Below are positions 24,014 through 37,100 of a stretch of DNA of 64,000 nt, piece after piece. Made by a program: the position numbers and the translations under genes. Source of the DNA: Morchella semilibera (lineage: Eukaryota > Ascomycota > Pezizomycetes > Pezizales > Morchellaceae); the NCBI GenBank assembly GCA_009192285.1, contig WBVU01000012.1:1426001-1490000 (forward strand). Direction: 5' to 3'. Below the pieces are notes generated by a model, which did no database searches, had not been told where the DNA came from, and saw only the letters and a list, made by a program, of their open reading frames with translations. Numbering within the stretch: position 1 is the stretch's first letter; each line of letters begins with the position of its first letter.

Positions 24014-26482
24014 AGTCAGGTAATCTTATTGCTCAGTATTTGTCAATCAGAGAGAAAGAAGGGTGTCTGAAGTATCGGAACTACCCGTAGGTTCTTGATA
24101 TTATGAGTTTTCCCTAAAATCAACGGTTTTAATGGGCTCGGTGGAAAAAATAGTGGGTGCAGTTTATACCTTTCCATATATTCAAATCGTTTCTATCAAT
24201 ATATATGTTCTGCATGCGTACGAACTGCGTGAAGTTTCCGTAGAGTTAAGCTTCAAAACAAAAGCCATTTATATGAGTATTCAGAGCAGCAGATTACTCG
24301 ACATCTCGTGCATGGTAAGCCCATGGCCCAGTAGGTACAGTGGAGCTGCACATGGAAATAATCTGGGGATCGATACCCCGCGTGTCTGCAGAAATAACCC
24401 CAAGTTAGGGCCTATCCCTATTACGCAGGAGAATGATACAATCGATAGTTAGATAATTCAATAGAAAACTTACTCCTAGCTCCGAGATGTTACAGTAATA
24501 TAAACACCTCCTTCACTCATGCTCACTATATTCCGCTCCGAGGTTTATTCTTATGTTTAATTTGCAGTTATTTATTTGGATAATCAATAAACGTTTGCTG
24601 CTGTGGGAAACTTGATCGACCGATTCTATATGTAATTGCGTGAGCTATGCACAAGTCAAGCGTACTAGATTCCCCTTTCATTGGCTTCACCGGCTGCTAC
24701 CTTTCGATATTGACTAGTCCACTGGTTGGCTAGCAATGTGTTCTTAGCTTTGCCTGAATTAATGGATCATGGAATAGTATAGAAGAATGAAACTATAATC
24801 ATGAATGAAATTAGATGAGGCATAAACCACGAGATATTGATCGACGAGAAAGAGCTTTCAAGGCGCGGCAAAAGCTCTGATCGATTCTCCTATTCTATTC
24901 GGTACAGTACCTGCCTAGACCTAGAGGTGGGTTAGCGCTAGCATTGCCTGCCGGTACGGTTCGGTGGTGATGTAAGATTTAATTAGTGGGACTGATTGAT
25001 CTTCTGAGAAAGCACCTGCTTGCTTTCGAGGCTGAAAGCAGTGGACCTAGTTATGCAAGCAAGCTGCCGCTGCGCAAAATGCCATGTTCGTTCACCCATA
25101 GTGACCCACATCCCTGGAAGTCAAACGAAAAGGAGGAGGAAAAAGAAATGATGGCAAAAATAGTTTCCTCGCCGCGCCCCAACCCCGAAGCACCCAGTCC
25201 AAAGAAAAAGTAAAAATAAACCACTAGGTGGATACATAGGCATGAAGCAAGAAGTTGATACGATACCTGATCCAACTTCCCCAGATAGATAGATCGAGTC
25301 AGATGACTGACAGGTTGGTTACCGGCCGGGATCTTTGGATTGGAAGAAACAGTCTATAGACAGAGACCAACTCCTGAACCGTGCGGAAAGGGAAGGGGCA
25401 ATTAAGGTACAGCTTGTGTATCCTTTCCCATCCCTCAAGACGTCCCAGGAAGACCCCTCGAGTTCCCCCGGCCTCACTGAGTATTGATTTGAGCTTTTTG
25501 TTTGGCCAATCACCAGCGGGGATACCGAATGATAATTTATCAGAGATTTGTTTTGCTATTAGGACCCGGGATCAAACCAGCTGGCTTGCTGGGCCAGAGT
25601 GCTGCGGCGAACCAGAACTAGAGAGATCAACCATGATGACTGGTAGGCTAAATGGCTAGGTAGCCAGGTGGTGTGGGTGATGAGGTCGAAAGATCTTGGT
25701 TGCTTACACTACTTACTCTGCTCTATGCACACCGTTTAGGTCGCCGAACTGGCAAGAAAATCCTAGACAAGGGTACGGTCACGACGGAACAATAAGGTTT
25801 GATTTTTGGATTGTTTGGCCTGACCTAACGCAAAGATATATCTAGTCGAAGCTTCTTTGAGGCAGCGCCTCTCTTCTATTTCTAGACCAGGGATGGGGCG
25901 GCGCAGCGCAATATATATGTATGTACATGTACCTACTCTAAGCGTGCATGTGGAGAATAATGTCTACAGAACTCGTGGGGAAGCTTTGGGGAAGGGGTCC
26001 TCACATACAGGTATTCTACATGTAGATTACTCTGCTCTAGTGAAGGAAGCGTAAGGAAGACGTTGATCTCTTGCAGTCAGATGTATTGTTCTGCATCCGT
26101 CGTCTTACTATACCAGTACCTAAATAGTAGAGCTTATGTGTGAACCTGAATAAACTTCCTGCGTTTGCTTTACTCCGGAAGGAATCATGTCATGGATTAT
26201 AGACCCCTTGCTTTGAATAAATACAACCAACCCACGCTGCTCCACAAGCGCCATGTGGTGTGTAAGGTCCTTGAGGAAATCAGATCTCGCGTGGTTGGAT
26301 GTGGTGCCACCGAAGGAAATTTATTGTTTCAAAATATTCGAGAATGCTGTTGATGTTGTACCTGTGCGGAGATAATGAGAGAAACACTGCAAGGCCGGTT
26401 AAAAACATGGTATTTGAGCAGAGATCCCGTGTATGTATCGACTGCAACGATGTGCTACATACAATCTGTATGATGTACCTAC

Positions 26483-26527
26483 ACATGTACCCTAGAGTTT
26501 GTGTGTGGAGGTACTCTAGGTACATGT
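26483..26527. repeat. Perfect-to-near-perfect hairpin
   Basis: Two arms of about 15 bases (ACATGTACCCTAGAGT and ACTCTAGGTACATGT) are inverted copies with one extra base in the left arm. They are separated by about 14 bases. Role unknown; the arm ends overlap the ACATGT motif that is over-represented in this window. Confidence 0.6.
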
Positions 26528-29500
26528 TATGCGAGAAAAGGTAAAATGGGTGGAGTATGGTGCGCGCACCATACGTAGGTGGAGAATGTCTGTATGTAGG
26601 AACGCTGTAGGTACATGATGTTGTTTTCCCCCTCCCTGTCTCAGCCATCATGGGCAACATCCATCCCTCTTTTTTTTTTTTTTTTTTTCCTTGGAATAAA
26701 GAGTGGAAATCCTTGCATTTACCATGTTTCCCTGCACTGGCTGGTGGAGTTTTAGATACCTAAACCTAAGTTTGCTTCTGCTCAGTACCCACTTCCCCAC
26801 GGGCCGCACCGACGGCTCCACGTGGAAATGATGTGAACTCGCTGGTTGTTGTTCCACCGCTCCCGCATTATTCGTCATTCCGGCAGTTGCCCCCGAAATG
26901 CTTCTTCATGAAGTAGGGTTAAACATCGCACAGAGATCTTTGAGCGTCGATTTTGTGCCACTATGGCGTGTCTTTGGTGGTGAGAGATGCTAGAAAGCCC
27001 AGGCTTGGAGCAGGTACGAACGTTGGGATATCTCAAACTAGCGCCATCTACAGGACAGGAGCGCAACCGATGGATGTAGGTACAGAAAATGCCTACGCGG
27101 GGTAGCAATGAGACATAAAGTATTCCCCCTACACACACACCACACACACACACATCCACCCCTTCAACCTACATAGACTCTTCCCATGACTGGACCAATA
27201 TCGACAGGCATCCCCAAACAACAGTATTCACGTTGGACACTGCTAGCTTCGCCATCTAGTCCAGCCTTGATAACATAAATTTGCTGGAATCCTTGCGCTC
27301 GTCAATTATTTGACCTGGTTGATTTTCTTCCCTATTGATCCGCTCGCGGTAGACCAATTTGTAATTTAATACCCAGTCGACTTTTTTTTTTTTTTTTTTC
27401 TTTTTTTCTTTTTTCTTTTTTATTAAATGAGTGACTCAACCGCGATGCTCCCACGCGTTCGACATACCCCTCGCCGCGATGCACTGTGGGGGCCAATCCA
27501 AGCTCATCTGGCAGGGTGTGAACTTGATTTTGGACGTGGGGTTATTACTCTAGAGCACAATCCTAGTCACGGACCCTAGCTATTCTCTTAGCCACGTTCT
27601 GCTCTGTACCTACATACATACTCCTCACAGTCCCCACATTATGTACCTCCGGTCCAGCCTCTGGTCCAGAGGGTCAAGGAGCTCTCGGTATAGCTATATA
27701 GATGGATAGATTGCATGACCATCGATAACTCTCGTCAAGCGAGCATCTGAATCTCAGGGATGAGGGTATTCGCTTCTCGATGGCGGAACATGGCGGCATG
27801 GCCATAAACTAAATATGGCCCTTTACACAGCTACAGTTGGTTTGACGGCCCGGCTAGTGTGTGTGTGGGTAAGAAGCAAGATGATATGCACTGAGCGGAA
27901 CTACTAGCCCCCCCCCCCCCCCTTTCCAGGCAGCTTTCACTTCACCGTCTCCGCATTTCTAGTAGTGAAACAAGTCGAAACCAAGTGTATACATCCTATG
28001 ATTCCTGAGTTTCTCCCGTCGGGGCTGAGGACGAATATCTTGGGTGGACATTAATACCCACGTCAAAGTGGTTACTACAGCCTCATTCCTACCTACTATC
28101 TGGTTTCATCAACAATATAATTCCCAGAAAAGATTGCAAAGTTTATGTAGCCAAGCCGCGGATAAATATCTTCTGCTGCGGAGGCTGCAGATTAACCAAC
28201 TGACATGGCATGCGGGCTACCTCTAGGTACATCGGCATCGCCGACACATCTTTTTCTACGCTCCCCACCCCTTTTGGACCAAACAAAGCTACGGATTCTG
28301 CCCAGGGTTAAGCAATCCGAGGAAGACTTTCAACAAGGATGCTTAACTTGGAGAGCAGTTTTATTGGCTGATTTCTCGCCCACCCCAGTCGTGCGAAAGC
28401 AAAAGTTACAAAATGGGCCAAAAGAGAAGAAGGAAAGAAAATATTTGGTTTCTCACCCTCAAAGTGGCTCGTATCTTCTCCATCTGCCGCAGGGGCAGGA
28501 ATCCTGCCTTCCTCACATCACATCTCTCCTTTTCGTTTCCCCCTCTCAACCAGCCTCATTTGAGTTAGTTTGTGAGAGCTTGTTCTTTTTATAACTCCCG
28601 GGCAGAACACTTGCGGGGATCTGACGCTATCTTTTGTTTAGTAGCTCAGCTTGGGTCAGTAGAGAAGTGATGCTGGTCACCACTTACATATCTCTTACTT
28701 CCTTCACCTTCTTTCCATCGCATAAGAAAAATGCAGGAACATGAAGCGGGACCCCGGCTCTAGTCCCCATCCTCTTAACTCTAAGCGCACAGACTTGCAT
28801 GTCTGTCGTCCATTTGGGGTAGGGAAATGAAATGGGCAAGGCAGGCGCAGGGCATGCAGGAAGGCAGATTTGGGAAAAAAGATGAATCCGATATAGAGGT
28901 CGTCTCATGAAAGACATGAAAGTAAGTAAGCAGATAGTCTGGGGAGTCGGGACATCTTAGACAGGGGGGAGGGGTTCCGTGAACGAGGGGGATAGGAACC
29001 TGGGGGAGAGGGGGGAGGTGAGCTCGGCCATCGAAAAGGCCGTTGGGGGATGATCTCTTGAGATTTTAACACCCAATAAATTTAAGTGTTTCTCCCTTGG
29101 AGTTTATCACGAACCGGACTCTGCTGTTACAAAGCGTTCAAAGTGACTCTGAGACCGTTTTATTTCCCTGTTTTAGAAAATTTTCTGCTGGACCTGACCC
29201 ACTAGTGTCCTAAAGGTATCAGGCATCATTTTTGCAAAGCTTCTCCACTGCTACGATCGTTTGGCTTTTTATTATTTTATTTTTTTGCGACACTTTCGTC
29301 ATCCCGCGTTGCGTTGCGTTTCGCTGGGTTGGGTTGAACCATTCTGAGATAGAGATATATTCACATCCAAGTCTCTGACTTGGGTTTGATTTTTTCCCTC
29401 CTCTCCCTTCGATTCGTTTCTTTACGATTTTTGCCCGAATTACAACATTCACACTTGTTCAAGGGTTTGGTAAGAGAAAGAGCGAGGGAAAGTTGAATCC

Positions 29501-29944
29501 TAGGAAAGAAAAACCAGAGAGCAGGAAAAAGCAACTATACGGGTATTCCAGCAGGAGACGATCGCCTCTTCCCGCCATTTCAATTTCCCTCAAAAAAGAG
29601 CCGACTCAAAGAGTCCTTCCTTCCTGTCATTTCGCTTGATTGTATCTGGTCAAAGCACTATTGGCCCCCTACTACTGGCTTTCCTATTTCATCGTACGCT
29701 TAATTCTACTATTGGCGGTAGGGAAGGAAAATAAGAGAGTAGCCGTCTTCCTCCTTACCACACCAGCTACAGCGGGCTTGCATAGTTGTCGGGAAAGCCA
29801 TCCCCCTAACCCAGGAACGCGTTGGGTTTTTTTTTTCTCGTGTTGAGGCGAGAAACATTGCTCCTCCCGGCCCGACAGATACCGACCTTCAAACTCAGCC
29901 GCCCTAAAATACCTCGATCACCCCCACTATTTGATTCCCGTCAT

Positions 29945-30215
29945 TGCTTTTAATATTGCTGCTGCCGCTGCTGCTGCTGCTGCTGCTTGCTGTTCTACTA
30001 TCTATTACAACTCTACTACTATACTGCTTATTACTACTACTACCACCACAACCACTACTACTACTTAAGCCTCTGTTACTACTGGCTTATCTCCTGCTAC
30101 TAGTACCAACCACTACCCTATCACTACAATACTACGACCACTACCACCACCACCACTACTACCACTACCACTATCACTACCACCACTACTACTACCATTA
30201 TCACTTTTTCACTCG
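29945..30215. repeat. Trinucleotide microsatellite block (CTG, ACT, CAC units)
   Basis: A stretch built from successive CTG/CTA, ACT and CAC/TAC trinucleotide runs, many imperfect. It lies in the presumed promoter or leader of the vib-1-like gene. The open frames through it (Leu- or His/Tyr-rich) are repeat artefacts. Confidence 0.75.
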
Positions 30216-30322
30216 TTCGGACAACCATTTTATTTTTTCCAAGCCATCAACAGTGCAGAGCACACAGTACCATTAAGCAACTTTCCACCTTGTACCCCGG
30301 CGGGCTATCGACTGCTAATACA

Positions 30323-30788
30323 GTAAGTACACTCATATCCTTCTCCATTCATCATTTGGCCAATCCGCACTCGGTTTAGCTATTTCGCCCCGGGAGGGGT
30401 GGGGGGGGGGGAGGGGTGGGGGGGGGGGGGGAATATATTTTTGACATTTTCTTTTGGGGATGTTGGGTTATTGGGAAGGGGTGAGGTTGTTGGAAGGGGG
30501 GGGACCTTGTTGCGTTTCGCGATCTCGGGAACGAACGAGTGATTGAATGAGAATAGTAGATAGATAGTACAGGTTCTCGGCTGACAAGTTATGCCTGCTT
30601 TCCAGGGTTCCGCGCTCTTGGTTACGGGCAACAGAAAAGAGACGAACATACGCACGAACGAACGCATCCAGCAGTTCAACTTCCCCAACTCACGCAGCCA
30701 GCCAACCAACCTTCACCTTAAACCTATTTAATCCTTTCCACTGGCTGTCTTGTGGTCATTGCGCCCTGGCGCTGAAGCTGCATTGCAG
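30323..30788 (+). other. Possible 5' UTR intron of the vib-1-like gene
   Basis: A GTAAGT donor at 30323 and a TTGCAG acceptor ending at 30788 would place the start codon at the first base of the next exon. The interval contains two G runs (about 30400-30431) able to form a G-quadruplex. This is inferred from splice signals only. Confidence 0.4.
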
Positions 30789-33700
30789 ATGAGTAGCAGT
30801 GAGTATTATCCCTCCCCTCAATCCTCCATGCCGTTCCCAGTCTAAGTACTGTAACAACCATACATCTTCCCATTTCATTACTCTACTCTCTCTCTCTCTC
30901 TCTTTCTTCTTGTTTCATCTTGCCATTTCATTACTCTACTCTCTCTTTCCCCCCCTTTCTATCACCTCTACCAAAAAAACTAGCCCGGTCTCGCGTTTCA
31001 ATTAGGCCTTGCCTTCCCCGTTAGGCTGCTTGCCTGTTACCCCCCCCCCCCCCGCGCTATCTCCGATGCAGGCCTGGCGGAAGAGTGATGCCTAGACAAC
31101 TGCACGTGGATATGGTGGGGCGGGAGTAATCGATTGTCTCTCTCTGTGTGTCTTGTTAATGCACATCACACTCATTCTAACTGCACCCTGCACATCCATG
31201 CCTTCGTTTTTTTTTTGTCTGCGCTCTATTAGAGATCGTATTCATCATTCGTTCCTCCATCCCATATCCACACATTACATACATACATGTACTGCATAAC
31301 ACCCACCACCACCACCACCACTACCACCACCCGCTCTGCCTACCTTCCTACCTACTCTATCTAGAGTATAGACCCCGGTTGTGTTGTATTGTTTTATTTA
31401 TTTATTATATCATTCGTGCACTATTGCATTATTTTTTTCTTTCCTGTATTGTTATCATTGTCCCGTCGGTTGCACTAAGTCACAGTGTACCTACATCAGC
31501 ATACCATACCATACCATTCTACTTCTATTTGTCTCTCTATCGCGCTCAAGATACACGCATATATAAAAAAAAAAAGAAGAAAAAAAGAAACGAGAGGCAC
31601 AGATATTCTGCTATACTAAGAGGGCATACCCAAAGCTAACTGTAATACTCTGTTTTTTTTCTTTCTTCAAATCCAGGATTTGGTCCCGTTCAAATGTCAC
31701 CAAAACCGGAGCCCCTCAACACTTCTAGTTCGGCGGTGGAACGCGACCATCATCCTTCGATTCAGTCGCTTCCCATACCCGCTGCCACTACTAATCGGTA
31801 CGGTACATCACTCCCGGCACTGCAGGATCCAAGGTGGGTGCCATTCGTGAATGGAGCAGTGAATGGGTGAGTGAATGGTTTGAATCAGTTCACTCACTCG
31901 ATCACTCCATCATACTCTATCACTTACCCACAACCTTTTTTCGAACAACCTTTTTTTTTTTTTTTTTTGCTTCACTACCTCCACGCTGTCCCCCATGATC
32001 TCACCCTCCTATTCTGTTTCTGCTGTCTACCCATCGCTCAATCAAGCGTTGTTGGTGTCTATCACGCGACTCGATTTCCCCCCTAATTTTTGAGGACTGT
32101 TTATCCTTTCACCTTCAGGAAAGCTGATGAGCATTTATTTCGTCTCTGCAGATACTCAACGACGAGCAGTTCAGGATACGATTCATCTAGTCCAACATCA
32201 GCTGCCTCCTCCATAGCCTACTCACCCTTTACTACAACCAACGTCTTCTCCCCAACCTCATACCCTACCTCAGCGTCGTCTTCGAGTTTCCCAATATACT
32301 CAATGACTTCAGAGTCTAGGCCACGGATACCATCAATGTATGCCTACCCATCTACTATTTCTTTAAAATTCTCCGTGTTGTTATTATTGGGATAGCTTAT
32401 ACATACCAATGTCTTGCAGTCAAAGCCCTACCTCTGGAATGAACCCTCATCATAGATCTTCCTCGGGGAGTACGAAGTCTGTTTCACCGTCACTCGGCTC
32501 CTCTGTGCGGGCGGACTACGCTACCTCAACCCCCCACCTCGGCAGGCACCTCCCCACGAGGGGTTCCCAGTCAGATATCTTGTCGCCTCACTCTCCGCTG
32601 ACGCCGGTGTCTCGGACACTCGATTCTCCGACAATCACCGTATCGCCAACCGCCGGAGGGCTCCAGTCGCCGATGTCTAACCAACATGATCCCACCTCGA
32701 ACGGGCTCGGCGCAAACAATACTTCTGGTCCTCCGCTTGGGGAAACCCAATATTTGCACCAGCTCAATTCTGCAGATGGTCACGTTGTTCGCCCAGAAAT
32801 TCATGCTAGGGTAGACAAGGGCTTTTTCCTGTCCGAGCGCGATTGGACATGCTACCGCAGGAATTACTTTTCTGTGGTATGTTCCTATAGCTTAAGCCCT
32901 GCTACGCATTCACTACCACTATATCTGCGCAGAAACCCAAACTCCACACCTGACCATGTTCTTGCGTTTGCGATGTGTATTTCGGCCGTGGTGGACGCCC
33001 CCGGCGGAAAGGTTGTAGATCTCGTCCAGCATACTCCCAAACGTGATAAAGGGCCACAGCATAAACCAAACAGGATAAAGTTGAGCCCTCAACCTGCTGG
33101 AGGTATGAGCTTTGCTTCATCTAGCTCAAGCCCTGCCGTGCAGCAGCCGCATTCGCCCCAGCCAGGGAACTTGGAACATGAGTACAGCTTCCCCCAGGCA
33201 CAGCAGCAGCAGCAACACATTGCCGTATTTGATCGCATCCAGTTCAAATCTGCAACCGCAAACAACGGAAAACGACGGGCAGCGCAACAGTACTATCACT
33301 TGATTGTCGAACTCTATGCTGATATCGGCAGCTCGGCGGCTTCGGGGCCATCCGGTCACGCATCTAACTCTGGGCCTGATGGTGGATGGGTCAAAATTGC
33401 ACATAGAATTTCGGCTCCCATGGTCGTGCGTGGGAGAAGTCCTGGGCACTACGCAGATGAGCGAAGGACCAGTGCCTCAAGCCCCGGTGCTGGCGGCGGC
33501 GCTGGTAATGGAAATGGCACCCATCCCTCCCCCACATCAGGCGGATCTGGCTTTATGGGACCTGACGGGGTAACTTCTACTCAGGGGCCTGGAGGCTCAA
33601 GCTCGTCCATGGGAATGTCGGGGATGCAATTGCACACCCCCGGGATCTCCAGCATGCACTCGAGCCCTACCACAGCTTCTGTGCACAACCCATCCATCTC

Positions 33701-34133
33701 GAGCGCCTCATCGTCGCATATGGAACCTCCGATCGACCCTATCCTGGATACCGAGTCTTCCTCACAGCTCGACCAAGGCTTTGTGGGCTACCAGTACTAT
33801 GCAGCAACGCTCTACGAGTCACAGGGACAACCACCCGCACAGAGTGGGTACGACTCGCATTCATACAGCGGAGACCGTAAGAGCGAGCACCCGCTGGAGA
33901 CAAACTGCCACCAGTACGATTCTGATGTGTCATCCTACATTCCCTCGAGTATGCCAGCGGGTGACTCCATGCGAAAGACAACCATCAAGGATGAGTTCAG
34001 CACAATTGGGCAACAGTTCTTCGGGGGGGGCAGAGACCAGCAGCAGCAACGATATAACCTCTTCCCAAAATGCGGGAGGTTTGACTCTGCAGAGAGCTCT
34101 CGCGGCTACTATCCCGACCTCTCAGCTCTGTGA
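30789..34133 (+). CDS. Ndt80/PhoG-domain transcription factor, vib-1/XprG-like
   Basis: The vib-1/XprG family regulates extracellular hydrolases, carbon response and heterokaryon-incompatibility cell death in filamentous ascomycetes. Predicted exons are 30789-30798, 31677-31833, 32152-32337 and 32420-34133, giving 688 residues. The first coding exon is only ten bases (Met-Ser-Ser plus one base) and is followed by an 878-base intron. Its phase fits FGPVQMSPKPEPL, but the internal Met of that stretch (ATG near 31694) could be the start instead. The Ndt80 DNA-binding domain spans roughly residues 243-460: RPEIHARVDKGFFLSERDWT, CYRRNYFSVVCSYSL, DLVQHTPKRDKGPQ, KRRAAQQYYHLIVELYADI and WVKIAHRISAPMVVRGRSPG. 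Flanks are Ser/Pro/Gly-rich with a short poly-Gln. The end (PKCGRFDSAESSRGYYPDLS) matches the conserved C-terminus of this subfamily. Confidence 0.92.
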
Positions 34134-37100
34134 CGGATCAGTCTCTCGGTGAATGGATGAAGCCAAGTGGGCTTTTAATTATCTCTACTTTCCTTTACTC
34201 TCTTCCTTTCTTTTGAATTCTATGGGCTTGTAACATCACTTTCTAGGGGCTTATAGCTGGTATTTCTGGTATTTCTTCTTTTCTTTCCGAATTTTTCCTT
34301 TTGATTTCTCGGCTGTGCGAGGATTTCTATTTCCCCCTCCAAATTCGTTTCTATATTTCTTGATGTACTTTGTTTTCAGGCCCGAGAGAAATGTCCCGAG
34401 AACTGTTCGTTGTTTTATTTTTACATGTCTAATCCTCGTCCGCTAGACACATGGGGAAAACCATGTGTAACAATTAATGATGAACAGGGAAAGCCTCCAG
34501 GCGCACGCGCGACGAACGGCCGGCAGTGCATGAGCGCGGGGAAAGGGACGATCATCATCGCCTGTACGAGTTTTGTACTTGTTGAGGCGGCATGGCGGGG
34601 CTGGGCGCTGTTTCTTTTCTTTCCCTAAAAAAACGAGAAAAGGGGACAAGGCCGGAGAGAGGGGGGGGCGGTAAAAAAGCAAAATGAAATACCCATGCAA
34701 TCTCTAGTTGGTTTTGGCACATCAGGGGGGGGACCTTTTACTTATTTTTCCTTTTTTTTTTTTATATTTTTTTTTTGTTCAAGGAGTAAGCAGTGTCGTC
34801 TGAGAAGGGCACAGGCACAGGATTTTTTTTCTCTTTTCAAACTGGGGTAGCGGGTCTGGTTCTTTTTTCTTCTTTTTTTTCCATAACACTAAGCAGAGGA
34901 AACTCTTCTTAACTTAGGGATTTTTGCTTTTTTTCCCCTTTACCCTCTCTTTTTTTTTTCTTTTTTTTCTTAGGGAATTGATGCTTGGGCGTTTGCATTT
35001 TCGATCTTCGAGCGGTGGGATGGTATGGATGGGGGGGACAATGGGATGGCGAACGAGAGCGATACCAAATGGTTTTGTTTCTTTTATTTCATTTTAGTAA
35101 TGTCTCTTTTTTTTCTACCCAACTTACTACTACTACATGACCATCTACTACGGCTGTTTTTATTTGTTGTTATTTTCCTTGCTATAGTTCGATGATGGTA
35201 ATCAACATGGGATCTTCTTCTACTTCCCCCTTTCAAAATTTCTGTTTTGTCTTGGATGTTTGGTAGTCGATTTAGCAACTGGTACGGCGCTACGGGAGGA
35301 TATAACAAAAATTCCAGATTTCTTCAAATTAATCTACTTTCTGTGTGTTTTTTTTTTTTCGAAATGTGAATATGTATGTACTAGTACTAATCACAATCAC
35401 GATCATCTCAATCGTGTGCATAAGCAAGATTTCCATCACGAAAGCTTGTCGCTCTCGCTCTACTTACTCTACATGTGATGTGCTCGAGCTAGCGGGCGAT
35501 TGTGAACCGTCTCTAGAAATATGGACGGGGGGGGTTTCAGGTGGTTGCAGAAAAGGCTCCGATCACTGGCCCTACATATCCCACTCCTCCTCCTCCCCTA
35601 GCCTCGGGAGGGCCTAACTTAAAACCCTGCGCGCTGTGCGTAATTAACAGCGACTCGGATGTCGGAATTATTTTTGCGGTTGAATTCCCTTGTAATTGTT
35701 TATGTAGGTACATACTATGTAGGTACCTTGTCTTATTTAGAGGTAGGTCCTCATGCTCACTAGCTAGTAAGCCACTGGCTCCCCAAGTACCCTTTTGAAA
35801 AGTAGTAGATATAGAGATGAAGGTAGTTCTATGTTACAACTACCGATGAATCGCCTAGAGGTTCACTAACAATAAAACAACCAACAGCATCATTATCAAC
35901 AAGATGGGCGAACTCCGATAGCGGAGAAGAGTAGAAATAAGCTGAAATCGGAAGGCGGCGGAAATCAAAACAAAACAAAACAGAGCTATTCAGCAAGAGA
36001 ATAATCAAAAAATACATAAAAAAGAAATTCGCGCAGTTTTAGATATGATATCGAGTGAGTGAGATGGAGAACCCCCCCTCCCCCCCCATATGCACGATGC
36101 CCTAAACGGTCCTAGGCCCTTAAAAGTACTCCCCAGGTACCGTACTCTAACAACCAAGGAACCGCCCAGGCGGATGTCAAAGGTCCTGTTTCTCCAACTG
36201 GTCAGAAACCCCCGTCACTGTTGCCTTTATTGGCCAGCTTTGACTAGGAATATATCCACGATTTCACCCTTCTCCCCAAGGTACATAAAACAAGGATGAA
36301 GATAAAAATGAAGATAAAAAGAAAAAAGTGAAAAAAGAGTCAGTCTAAGTACATAAGACATCAACAAATCGAAAGAATGGAAACCCTATGTTTTTACCTC
36401 GCCGATCTCAAAATACCCATTGGAACTCTGCGAATATACGCAGGTGTAAGTACATGTATGTACTCCATCTACTCTAGGCTTGTATGTGCATATAACATAT
36501 AGCCATCTTCAGCAGTGATCCATGGGCGGGACACACCGAGCTCCCGAAACACATCGCTGATCCTTGCGACGTCCGTCTCGGCCACCATGCGTTTCGGCGA
36601 GCGAAGGGTGAGGCGGGGATGAGGTTTCCAGAGGCATGCGCGACAAAACTAAGAAGTAACTAGAAAAACAGACCGCGTGCTTTTTTTTTTTTTTTTTTTG
36701 CCCTGGCATTCGCCAGTATGCCCTTGGACCCGTACCAGCGTACCGGGTAAAGTGAGCTAGGTATAGCAAATATGATGCGAATGCGCAGATGTCACGAGCC
36801 TCAAAAAACAATTCGAGCTCGAAGAAAACCGTATGTATGCCCAGAGGCGGAATCGTAACACCTCATATTCCTAGGATTTTTCACTGCCCACCCCCTTTTT
36901 CCCCGCACCAGCAGCCCCATAGGTGGGTCCGGAGCGCAGATTATGTATGTGCTTGCGGGTGCGGGTAAGTTATCAACAAGAAGGGCCCCCCATGCCCTGA
37001 CGGGGTTATGATTCCAGCTGCAGCCCTAGGTGGACTCTTTTGGCAGTCTTTGTACAGAAAAGTGAATGTACTCTGCCAGTTTTGGTTCCCGCTCTACATA

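Larger units (their letters stand above)
17997..30788. other. 12.8 kb gene-poor, AT-rich region; distal end is the vib-1-like promoter/leader
   Basis: No reading frame here shows a recognisable domain or coherent splice structure. Contents include TACATGTA palindromes (19449, 19962, 23220, 25926, 26020 and others), an 18-base perfect palindrome near 19443 and an A tract of about 31 bases near 23982. There is also a strong hairpin at 26483-26527, T- and C-runs near 27380 and 27910, and the trinucleotide repeats listed separately. From about 29200 the DNA becomes pyrimidine-rich and is likely promoter and 5' leader of the next gene. Confidence 0.5.

Noticed and set aside
28205-28594. 129-codon plus-strand frame
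   Set aside because: No domain or conserved motif, and no coherent gene model around it.
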